Assembly (NCBI GenBank): GCA_051745395.1
Contig: JBNJEA010000066.1
Location: 1-16,109, forward strand
Origin: JBNJEA01 sp051745395
GTDB taxonomy: Bacteria; Desulfobacterota; Desulfobacteria; Desulfobacterales; Desulfosalsimonadaceae
Direction of reading: 5' to 3'
Length of the DNA stretch: 16,109 nucleotides
The notes under the pieces were generated by a model. It saw only the letters and a program-made list of their open reading frames with translations. It did not search any database and was not told where the DNA came from. A program made the position numbers and the translations under genes. How positions within the stretch are numbered: position 1 is the first letter of the stretch; the number at the start of each line of letters is the position of its first letter. Below are positions 7,951 through 14,588 of this stretch, one piece after another.

Positions 7951-8730
7951 TTATTCTCCAGGCCTTTTCTGAAGTTTCAATTCGATTTTGCGCAAATCAA
8001 TTTTGCCAAAAACATCTTTATATTTTTCTTCGATTACGATTTTGTCTTTTTGTATATCGGAAACCCGGCCGCCTTTTTCCCCGATATAAGTGCCTTCGCG
8101 GACAATGTAGCCCTTGCTGTTGGTATCTTCGACCAACGCCATGGCCTGCTGATCGGCTGCCAGGCGCATGACCGCGGTTAACTCCAATTGCCCCAGGGAA
8201 ATGCGTTCAAGCGGGGTCCGGGGTTTGCGGCGCTGGATTTCGCTTTCCTGATCTTCGCTGGTCTGCTCGGCATCCGACTTGTGCAGAAACGGTTCAAACG
8301 GGTCAACCCGACCCTTTTTGACATAGAAGCGCTTTTTGCTTCCGAGCAGAGACGATTTTTCTGCTTCCATCTCTTCAGCCCCCGCCTCGTCGGCTTTGCC
8401 GGCTTCGGGGGGCTTTTGTTTTTCCGCCACTTCAGAAGCCGGTTTTTCCTCTGCTTTCGAAGGCGCGGTTTCTTTGGCGGGTTCGGATGTTTCGGTTTCG
8501 CCCTCTGCCGTTTCCGCCTCTTCCTTGCGGGCCGTTTCTTTGTCGGCGGCTTTTTCCGCCTTTTCTTCGGCCGCCTTTTCTTCGGCCGCCTCATCCGGGC
8601 GCTCGATCTTTACCCGCTTGCTGACGTGAATGACCGGTTCGTCGGTCTCGGAACCGCTGCCGCAGCCAAGGCAACAAAACGCAAGGGCCAGAAATACCGT
8701 GGCGATTAAATAGATCCGTTTATGCATCAT
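7951..8730 (-). CDS. pilP: Type IV pilus assembly lipoprotein PilP with long charged linker
   Basis: PilP links the inner-membrane PilN/PilO dimer to the N0 region of PilQ. The 259-residue product has a lipoprotein signal (hydrophobic 5-20, CLGC with Cys23), then a Glu/Lys/Ala-rich linker (about 44-133), and then the folded PilP domain (about 135-255) starting at RVDPFEPF and continuing through SLGQLELTAV and a run of short beta strands. PilP proteins are usually about 170-180 residues; the extra length lies in the linker. ATGATG gives two possible starts (8730 or 8727). The first directly follows the pilO TAG with no gap, and upstream there is only an A-rich weak ribosome site, so translational coupling to pilO is likely. 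Confidence 0.93.
   Translation of the reverse strand: MMHKRIYLIATVFLALAFCCLGCGSGSETDEPVIHVSKRVKIERPDEAAEEKAAEEKAEKAADKETARKEEAETAEGETETSEPAKETAPSKAEEKPASEVAEKQKPPEAGKADEAGAEEMEAEKSSLLGSKKRFYVKKGRVDPFEPFLHKSDAEQTSEDQESEIQRRKPRTPLERISLGQLELTAVMRLAADQQAMALVEDTNSKGYIVREGTYIGEKGGRVSDIQKDKIVIEEKYKDVFGKIDLRKIELKLQKRPGE
8561..8590 (-). repeat. 15-nt perfect tandem repeat in pilP linker
   Basis: Bases 8561-8575 and 8576-8590 are identical 15-nt units, with a degenerate copy just before them. They encode EKAAE-type repeats in the charged linker. Gain or loss of a unit would change linker length by five residues without breaking the frame. Confidence 0.85.
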
Positions 8731-9336
8731 CTATTTCTTTTTTTTATCGGATTGTTCAATAAACTTATACGTCAGTGCCCGGCAGGATATCTTTAACCGA
8801 TTGTCCGCCTGCTTATCGAGTGCGAAACTATCGACATTGACGATCCGGGACATGCCTGCGAGCTTGTCAAAAAATTCCCCGAGTTCATGATAGGTCCCGG
8901 AAAGCTCCATACTGATCGGGATCTTGGCATAAAAGCCTTCCTTCTTTTCGGATTGCGGCTGAAACAGCAAAAAATTAAGCCCTGAAGACTTGCCGGCCTG
9001 AGAAATCCCGGTCAAAAGCGACGGGATTTCCTCCTTGTTCGGCAGCGCCCGCGATACCTCCTCAAACTGGGCCCTGGCATCCTCTATTTTTTTCTTGTAC
9101 TTGGCAAACTCTTTGGCATTGCGCTTGGTCCGGGCCAGCTTTTTTTCCTGTTTTTCAATATTGGACTGCAATCGGCCCATCTCTTCATATTTCGGTTTAT
9201 AGAAAAAGAAGACAAAAACCGCGACAATGACAACAACGGCGGCGACACAGATCAAAATCCGCTGAAGCCTGGTCAGATCCGCAATTTTTTTAAAAAACGG
9301 TTCGATTGAATCCAAAGACAGATTAATCTTATCCAT
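8731..9336 (-). CDS. pilO: Type IV pilus inner-membrane protein PilO
   Basis: PilO pairs with PilN across the inner membrane to align the cytoplasmic motor with the outer-membrane secretin. The 201-residue protein has a short cytoplasmic N-terminus, one membrane segment (about 26-46), a charged coiled coil (about 48-98), and a periplasmic ferredoxin-like domain (about 100-195) with LPNKEEIPSLLTGISQ and ELSGTYHELGEFFDKLA, both typical of PilO. The start is 5 nt after the pilN stop, with only a weak AAGG ribosome site, consistent with coupling. Length and order match the family. Confidence 0.94.
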   Translation of the reverse strand: MDKINLSLDSIEPFFKKIADLTRLQRILICVAAVVVIVAVFVFFFYKPKYEEMGRLQSNIEKQEKKLARTKRNAKEFAKYKKKIEDARAQFEEVSRALPNKEEIPSLLTGISQAGKSSGLNFLLFQPQSEKKEGFYAKIPISMELSGTYHELGEFFDKLAGMSRIVNVDSFALDKQADNRLKISCRALTYKFIEQSDKKKK

Positions 9337-9341
9337 GCGTA

Positions 9342-9917
9342 TTAGGCCTTGTCCTTCGATTTCTCATCCGGTGACAACTCGGTGACATTGCAATTGACGC
9401 CGAATTGTTTCATTTCCACGTTCTGGATCATCTTTCGTTTGGAACTGGTGAGGTTGACCCCCGTGAATTTTTCCGACCGCTCCAGGCGCTTCATAAACAC
9501 GGCAATGGTTTCATTGTCTAAGGCCACCCCGTCGATTTTCAGGCTTTTGTTGCTCATTTTCATGCTTGTCAGTTGCATCCGGCCCGGTACCACAAGCTCG
9601 GTAATGGCGGCCATCAGCAGCGGCGGTTCTTTGCGGTGGGCTTTTAACTGGTGGACAATTTCAATTTTTTTATTCAATTCTTTCAGGCGTTTTTTAAATT
9701 TTTCCACCTGCTCGGCTTTTTTTTCGTACGCCTTGACCTCTTTTTTCAATCCGGCCAGTTTTTCATCCAGCGCCTCGACTTTGTTGCCCAGATGGCCGTT
9801 TACAGTGCTCAGCACCACCACCAAAAGCACCAGCGAAAGCAAAAAAATCGAGACCTGGCGGCGAATATTTTCCTTGGTTCGTGCCGCCCGAAAGGGCAGT
9901 AAATTAATGCGTATCAT
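9342..9917 (-). CDS. pilN: Type IV pilus inner-membrane protein PilN
   Basis: PilN carries the cytoplasmic tail that docks into PilM. The 191-residue protein begins MIRINLLPFR, the conserved PilM-binding motif (INLLP), followed by a membrane segment (about 22-40), a coiled coil (about 45-95) and a periplasmic ferredoxin-like domain (about 100-180) with KSLKIDGVALDNETIAVFMKRLE. Its ATG overlaps the pilM TGA by 4 nt (ATGA at 9917-9914), a classic sign of coupled translation. Features, order and length are standard for PilN. Confidence 0.95.
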   Translation of the reverse strand: MIRINLLPFRAARTKENIRRQVSIFLLSLVLLVVVLSTVNGHLGNKVEALDEKLAGLKKEVKAYEKKAEQVEKFKKRLKELNKKIEIVHQLKAHRKEPPLLMAAITELVVPGRMQLTSMKMSNKSLKIDGVALDNETIAVFMKRLERSEKFTGVNLTSSKRKMIQNVEMKQFGVNCNVTELSPDEKSKDKA

Positions 9918-10978
9918 TTGTCATCCACTCTTCTGATGGCAAGGCCCATGGCAATGGCGGCCTGTGGGGCGATCTGATTCAAATAGGTCATATCGAGTTG
10001 ATTGTTTTGATTTTCAAACGCGCCAAAGGGATTGATGGCCTTGACTTCCGCCGAGGTCTGCATCGCCAGCGAATCCTGAAACTCCTTGATGTTGGCCCCG
10101 CCTCCGCTTAACATGATCTGTTTGATTTGATCGTCCGGGTTGGTGGAATAAAAAAAGTCCAGGGCCCTGCGGATTTCGCCGCACCAATCCGATACCACCG
10201 CGGACTCGATTTCCTTTAAATCCTCGGCCGATATTTTTTCCGGGCTTTCGCTGAGCTTTAATTCCTCGGCTTCCTGCATGCTGCAATTGGCGATGGAGGC
10301 AATTTTTTGATTGATCTGGTTGCAGCCCAGCGAAACATCGCGCATAAACACCGAAGATCGGTCTTTTAAAATGTTTAAAGACGTTTTGCTGGCCCCGATG
10401 TCGATTAAAGCAAGATTTTCCCCGGCCAATTCGCCGGCCTCGTAATTGACCTCGTAAATATTTTGCAGGGCAAAGGCATCAATATCAATGATGCACAGGT
10501 TTAACTGGGCCATTTCAATGAGGTTGACATAGTCGTTGACCATGTCTTTTTTGGCCGCCACGAGCAACACGTTCATCTGGTTGGGGTTCTGGTCGGCTTC
10601 GCCGAGGACCTGGAAATCGAGATTGACATCATTGATATCGAAGGGGATATATTGTTCTGCCTCGAAATTAAGCGATTCATAGAGCTGTTCTTCGGGCATG
10701 TTTTGGACCGTGATGTTTTTCACGATCACCGAATAGCCCCCGATGGATATGGCGACATTGTGGTGTTTGATGTTGTAGAGAGCAAAAAGTTCCCGGATGG
10801 CATCGGCTACCACCTGGTGTTCCTTGACAACTCCTTCTTCAATGGCTCCGGGGGCCAGTTCAATCGAGCCGAAGGTTTTCAGCGCCCATCCCCCTTTTGC
10901 CGGCACCGCCTCGGCGGCCTTGATGGTCCGGGAGCCGATGTCTAAGCCGATGAGATGGTTTTTGGGTCCGAAAATCAT
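9914..10978 (-). CDS. pilM: Type IV pilus assembly protein PilM (actin-like ATPase)
   Basis: Cytoplasmic actin-fold protein that anchors the pilus machine through the PilN tail. I take ATG 10978 (354 residues), because family members begin with a short MxFG...IGLDIGS stretch; the 23 extra residues up to 11047 do not resemble PilM. Motifs are phosphate-1 GLDIGSRTIKAAE (11-23), phosphate-2 LIDIGASKTSL (191-201) and the adenosine motif MLSGGGANI (289-297). The interior 'FEAEQYIPFDINDV' is also typical. The ribosome site is modest (GTGGAA about 6-9 nt upstream). It is the first gene of the operon and is preceded by a promoter at 11240-11268 and a long leader. Confidence 0.94.
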   Translation of the reverse strand: MIFGPKNHLIGLDIGSRTIKAAEAVPAKGGWALKTFGSIELAPGAIEEGVVKEHQVVADAIRELFALYNIKHHNVAISIGGYSVIVKNITVQNMPEEQLYESLNFEAEQYIPFDINDVNLDFQVLGEADQNPNQMNVLLVAAKKDMVNDYVNLIEMAQLNLCIIDIDAFALQNIYEVNYEAGELAGENLALIDIGASKTSLNILKDRSSVFMRDVSLGCNQINQKIASIANCSMQEAEELKLSESPEKISAEDLKEIESAVVSDWCGEIRRALDFFYSTNPDDQIKQIMLSGGGANIKEFQDSLAMQTSAEVKAINPFGAFENQNNQLDMTYLNQIAPQAAIAMGLAIRRVDDK

Positions 10979-11239
10979 AACTGTTCCACTGTATTGGGTT
11001 AACGAAAAATGCAAACACTTTGATTGTGCAAATTCCAGGCCATGCACATCAATCGCCGGGAGTCGTAAAAAACGGCATGTAATTTTGAAAACAGGGGATC
11101 TAAATAAACAGATATGCCGACAAATAATGAAAGGATTCTACGAATCGAAGTGCCACAACCGCTGCGTCTGCTCAAATCTTTCACCTTTAAATGCGATTTG
11201 GTCGGCACCAAACCGGGTCTTTGATTATAAACCCCGTTT
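10979..11239 (-). promoter_or_regulatory. Long untranslated leader of the pil operon with hairpins
   Basis: If the promoter at 11240-11268 is used, about 250 nt are transcribed before pilM. The leader can form TTTGGT-GCCG-ACCAAA (11197-11212), GATTC-GTA-GAATC (11134-11146) and a looser AAATC/GATTT pairing (11174-11199). I do not recognise a named riboswitch; in particular the GAAA tetraloop and receptor of the cyclic-di-GMP-I class are not evident. A 70-codon open frame here begins at a TTG and has no family features. Confidence 0.4.
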
Positions 11240-11268
11240 ATAATTACCTTATCAGGCGGTTATGTCAA
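11240..11268 (-). promoter_or_regulatory. Sigma70-type promoter of pilMNOPQ
   Basis: The minus strand has a perfect -35 TTGACA (11263-11268), a 17-nt spacer and -10 AATTAT (11240-11245), four of six matches, within an AT-rich TAATTATAA. It is the best promoter-like site between the HD-GYP gene and pilM and reads toward pilM. Confidence 0.65.
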
Positions 11269-11473
11269 GGAAATTATCGGGCTTATTTGCCGGACACGAT
11301 TTTTTAGACATAATATTCTAATTTTACTACATAATATACAGACGTCTAATTCTGTATACCCTGTATGCGGAATCAGACAGCCATCGTCGATGCCGAAGCA
11401 AATGCGACACCCGATGCACCAAAGACGATGTACGAAACAGGACGGTTTCGCCTAATACCGAAAAAAGGACCGG
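11269..11473. other. Spacer between HD-GYP gene and pil promoter
   Basis: After the HD-GYP stop the minus strand can form a short hairpin CGAAAC-N6-GTTTCG (11433-11450) but no T run follows it, and the T6 at 11461-11466 follows only a loop-less palindrome. A clear intrinsic terminator is therefore missing, and some read-through into pilM is possible. The rest is AT-rich and holds the inverted repeat at 11335-11358. No gene is seen. Confidence 0.5.
11335..11358. promoter_or_regulatory. 24-bp inverted repeat upstream of the pil promoter
   Basis: TATACAGA (11335-11342) is the exact reverse complement of TCTGTATA (11351-11358), with an 8-bp spacer. It is centred about 80 bp upstream of the -35 at 11263-11268, a distance that fits an activator site. 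No T run follows, so it is not a terminator. The cognate regulator is unknown. Confidence 0.4.
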
Positions 11474-13063
11474 TCAATTCATGTAACGATACACCGGCGC
11501 CAGTTCATCGGCCCGATACAATTCCAGGAATACGGCCACGATTTCCGGATCAAACTGCCGGCCGCTTTCCGATTCTATGATGTGGAGCACGTCATCGCTG
11601 GGCATTTCCTTGCGGTAGGCCCGGCCGGAAATCATGGCATCATAGACATCGGCAATGGAAAGAATGCGTGCCAGCAGCGGAATGTCCTGGCCCGCCAGGC
11701 CGTCGGGATAACCCGTTCCGTCATAGCGCTCATGGTGGTGCCGGATGATGATTTTTTCCCGGTCCCAAAGCCCGAGCTGAGCGATAATACTTTCCCCGAT
11801 GGTGGGATGGTCCTTGATTTTTTCGAATTCTTCCGGTGTCAGCGGACCGGGTTTTAACAAAATATCGTCGCGGATGCCGATCTTGCCCATATCGTGGAGC
11901 CGGCCGGCAAAGTCGAGCACATCGATTTCCGCCTTGGAGCACCCGTATCTGCGGGCAATGATTTTCGCCGCCTCGGTCACCCGGTAGGAATGCTGTTTCG
12001 TATAGGCATCACGGGCTTCAACGGCTTTGACAAAGGCCGATAAGGTGGCAAACAGGTTTTCATATATGTTTTCATACAGCGCCAGGTTTTCCACCATGTA
12101 AGCGGCCTGCTGGGTCATAAAGGTGAGGTAATACAAATCCTTTTCTGCAAAAAACCGGTCGGCCTCGGCAACAGCGGCCACCAGCACCCCGAAGACACTG
12201 TCCCGGATCGTCAGCGGAATGCCGATAAAGGATTTCAAGTGGGGCGGCAGCTTCTCGGCTTCGGCGTTTTTTGACACGATCATGGGCACTTCATCGGATA
12301 CGATTTCCTGAATAATTTCGTCAACAGCCGCATCGCATTCGGGCTGCAACACCGACGCCCCCGATGACGACCCTGATGGCGGCGACCCGATGGTTTTTAC
12401 CTCACCGTTGCCTTCTTTCCGGGTAAATGCCGCAATGGAAATCGGCCGCTCAACCGAGTCACTGACCAAAAAAAACGCGGTGTCTTCGGCCACCGTAATA
12501 TCAAGGGCGATCCGAACCATGTGATCGAAAACTTCGGCACCGCTGCGCAGGGCCACCAGCTCGCTCATGATCTTATTTAAAATCCGCAGTTCGGAGACTT
12601 TCCCGGACAATTCCTCGTTTAAACTTTCAATCCGTTTTTTGCTCTCCAGCTCCTTGTTTAACAGGAGGTTTTTGATAAACAGTTCGCGTTCACGCAAGAC
12701 CCGCTTCAAGCACAGACTCATTTGATTTAAATTGATCGGCTTGATCAAAAAATCCACCACCCCGTTTTTCAATGTCCGAATGGTGTTGTCCAGGGAGGGA
12801 TATCCCGTCATGACGACCACGGGAATGGTGTTGTCCGCATTTCTCAAGTATTCGGCAAATTCCAGACCGTCCATTTCCGGCATGTTAATATCCGTAAAAC
12901 AGCAATCCACCGTGTGCTGGTCGAGCAAACCAATGGCTTCCACGCCGTTTTTAGCCGTTAAAACCCGGTAACCCATATCCCGGAAATGCTCGCTTGCGAT
13001 TTCAAGGATACTTTCCTCGTCGTCAACAAAAAGAATCGTTTGCTGGGAGGCTTCATCAGACAT
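11474..13063 (-). CDS. Response regulator with GAF and HD-GYP domains, predicted cyclic-di-GMP phosphodiesterase
   Basis: The 529-residue protein starts with a receiver domain (about 9-125): acidic pair D14-D15, phospho-acceptor D58 in TDINMPEMDG, T86, and K108 in LIKP. A coiled coil (about 130-165) leads to a GAF domain (about 172-325). The HD-GYP domain (about 340-515) keeps its signatures: E349 in EARD, H358, HD at 390-391 followed by MGKIG, H419, HHHERYDGTGYP (442-453), and D472. This set of metal ligands and the intact GYP motif predict an active phosphodiesterase that cleaves cyclic-di-GMP, controlled by phosphorylation and perhaps a GAF ligand. No histidine kinase is in the window. It is on the same strand as pilMNOPQ but 495 nt upstream with its own transcription signals. 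The ribosome site is weak. Confidence 0.93.
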   Translation of the reverse strand: MSDEASQQTILFVDDEESILEIASEHFRDMGYRVLTAKNGVEAIGLLDQHTVDCCFTDINMPEMDGLEFAEYLRNADNTIPVVVMTGYPSLDNTIRTLKNGVVDFLIKPINLNQMSLCLKRVLRERELFIKNLLLNKELESKKRIESLNEELSGKVSELRILNKIMSELVALRSGAEVFDHMVRIALDITVAEDTAFFLVSDSVERPISIAAFTRKEGNGEVKTIGSPPSGSSSGASVLQPECDAAVDEIIQEIVSDEVPMIVSKNAEAEKLPPHLKSFIGIPLTIRDSVFGVLVAAVAEADRFFAEKDLYYLTFMTQQAAYMVENLALYENIYENLFATLSAFVKAVEARDAYTKQHSYRVTEAAKIIARRYGCSKAEIDVLDFAGRLHDMGKIGIRDDILLKPGPLTPEEFEKIKDHPTIGESIIAQLGLWDREKIIIRHHHERYDGTGYPDGLAGQDIPLLARILSIADVYDAMISGRAYRKEMPSDDVLHIIESESGRQFDPEIVAVFLELYRADELAPVYRYMN

Positions 13064-13146
13064 AGAACAAACCGATTTCCGGGTAAGTCGTAAATCGCAC
13101 GGAATTTATGGACATTGTCGTAAAAACTATGATGGCGACGACTTTT

Positions 13147-13175
13147 TTTTATCCTTTTATCCCCGTCAAAGTCAA
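13147..13175 (-). promoter_or_regulatory. Candidate promoter of the HD-GYP regulator
   Basis: Minus strand TTGACT (13170-13175), 17-nt spacer, ATAAAA (13147-13152). The -35 is good and the -10 mediocre; nearby registers (GATAAA, TAAAAA) are equally possible. It lies about 85 nt before the start codon. Confidence 0.35.
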
Positions 13176-13202
13176 GCCATAAGATCAAACAAGGGTCATG
13201 TC

Positions 13203-13231
13203 TTGAAAAACCGATCCAACCGCGATATAAA
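13203..13231 (+). promoter_or_regulatory. Sigma70-type promoter of lysA
   Basis: TTGAAA (13203-13208), 17-nt spacer, TATAAA (13226-13231): five of six matches in both hexamers at ideal spacing. Transcription would begin about 50 nt before the lysA ATG. Its -35 is 28 bp from that of the divergent HD-GYP candidate promoter. Confidence 0.7.
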
Positions 13232-13273
13232 GACAGGTTTGATATCCACTACCGCAACAAGCGCTATAGAGTG

Positions 13274-13279
13274 AAGGAG
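13274..13279 (+). promoter_or_regulatory. Ribosome binding site of lysA
   Basis: AAGGAG, 8 nt before ATG 13288. It decides against the in-frame TTG at 13282 (2 nt away) and makes ATG 13294 less likely. Confidence 0.8.
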
Positions 13280-13287
13280 AGTTGACC

Positions 13288-14559
13288 ATGCCCATGTCAG
13301 AGGACTTCAAAAAACGGCTGTTTCCGGTGCTGCCGGAAATTGCCTCCCATTTCGGCACCCCGTTTCATGTTTATGATGAAGCCGGCATCCGGCAGACCGC
13401 CCAGAACTTAAAACATCACTTTTCCGGCATCGAGGGCTTTAAAGAGTTTTTTGCCGTCAAGGCCCTGCCCAATCCCAGCATCATGGCCATCATGCTGGAT
13501 ATGGCCTTCGGATTTGACTGCAGTTCAATTCCCGAACTCATCCTGAGCCGCCGGGTGGGCGCCCGCGGCGAAAACATCATGTTTACCTCCAACAACACCT
13601 CCGAACAAGACCTGCGCTATGCCATGGCCGAAGGCGGCAGCATTGTCAATCTCGATGACATTACACTGATTGAAAAACTCCCCGCTGTGCCTGAGCTGAT
13701 TTCCTTTCGCTACAATCCGGGCCCGCGCCGAAGCGGCAATGAAATCATCGGCAACCCGGTCGAGGCCAAGTACGGGGTCAGCCACGACCAGATCCGGGAT
13801 GCCTACCGGAAAATGCGGGATATGGGCACCCAACGGTTCGGCCTGCATACCATGCTGGTTTCAAATGAATTACATCACACCTACATGGTCGAAACCGTTC
13901 ACATGCTGCTCGATTTGGTCGAATGGCTTTCCGGGAGCTTAGGCATTGACTTTGAGTTCATTAACATGGGCGGCGGGCTCGGCATCCCCTACCGGCCCGA
14001 AGACGCACCGCTGGATATCGCCGCCATGGGAGAAAAGATCACGGCCTTATACAAGCCGTTTACGGCCAAACACGGCCGTGCGCCCCGGCTGTTTATGGAA
14101 AGCGGCCGCTACATGACCGGCCCGCACGGCGCACTGGTGACCCGGGCGATTAACGAAAAAAATATTTACCGGCGCTATGTGGGCGTGGATGCCTCCATGT
14201 CGGCACTGATGCGGCCGGGCATGTATGGCGCCTATCATCATATCGATGTCCTCGGCAAAGATCCGCAAACCGATGCGACGCAAACCGTCGATGTTGTGGG
14301 GGCGTTATGTGAAAACATTGACAAGTTCGCCGTGCAGCGCCAGTTGCCGGCAATCGATATCGGCGATCTTTTGATCATCCAGGACACCGGCGCCCACGGT
14401 CATGCCATGGGCTTTAACTACAATGCCAAGCTCCGTCCCCAGGAACTGCTGCTGCAATCCGACGGCACCGTTACCCGCATCCGCCGGGCCGAAACCCCGG
14501 AAGACTATTTTGCCACCCTTTCCTACAAGGAAGACACCCTGTATCCCGGCGGCCGGTAG
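13288..14559 (+). CDS. lysA: Diaminopimelate decarboxylase (PLP-dependent, fold type III)
   Basis: Catalyses meso-diaminopimelate to L-lysine plus CO2, the last step of lysine synthesis. From ATG 13288 the protein has 423 residues. It shows the alanine-racemase-like barrel with the PLP lysine K58 in FFAVKA, the phosphate-binding GGGLGIPY (228-235), MESGR (270-274, usual form EPGR), and the second barrel with CEN (341-343; the usual signature is CES) and DTGAHGHAMGFNYN (366-379) including the conserved tyrosine. 'RFGLHTM' replaces the more common GLHCHIGS, placing it in a divergent LysA branch that I recall from anaerobes. Other fold-III decarboxylases (carboxynorspermidine, ornithine/arginine) are less likely given length and motifs. 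It has its own promoter, no operon partner, and converges on the PEPCK-like gene with 29 nt between the stops. Confidence 0.86.
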   Translation: MPMSEDFKKRLFPVLPEIASHFGTPFHVYDEAGIRQTAQNLKHHFSGIEGFKEFFAVKALPNPSIMAIMLDMAFGFDCSSIPELILSRRVGARGENIMFTSNNTSEQDLRYAMAEGGSIVNLDDITLIEKLPAVPELISFRYNPGPRRSGNEIIGNPVEAKYGVSHDQIRDAYRKMRDMGTQRFGLHTMLVSNELHHTYMVETVHMLLDLVEWLSGSLGIDFEFINMGGGLGIPYRPEDAPLDIAAMGEKITALYKPFTAKHGRAPRLFMESGRYMTGPHGALVTRAINEKNIYRRYVGVDASMSALMRPGMYGAYHHIDVLGKDPQTDATQTVDVVGALCENIDKFAVQRQLPAIDIGDLLIIQDTGAHGHAMGFNYNAKLRPQELLLQSDGTVTRIRRAETPEDYFATLSYKEDTLYPGGR

Positions 14560-14588
14560 ACAGGGATGTCGTAAAATCGCCGACCCCC

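Noticed and set aside
10979..11047. N-terminal extension of pilM by 23 codons
   Set aside because: The extension does not resemble PilM proteins, which begin just before IGLDIGS; ATG 10978 gives the expected length.
11141..11155. Sigma54-like TGGCAC-N5-TTCG on the minus strand before pilM
   Set aside because: The essential GC at -12 is CG here; the TTGACA/AATTAT promoter upstream is better supported.
10999..11211. 70-codon minus-strand frame in the pilM leader
   Set aside because: It starts at TTG, has no clear ribosome site, shows no recognisable domain and overlaps leader hairpins.
11433..11450. Hairpin after the HD-GYP gene as an intrinsic terminator
   Set aside because: The 6-bp stem has no following T run, so termination is not supported.
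13282..13287. TTG at 13282 as lysA start
   Set aside because: It is only 2 nt from the AAGGAG site, whereas ATG 13288 has ideal 8-nt spacing.
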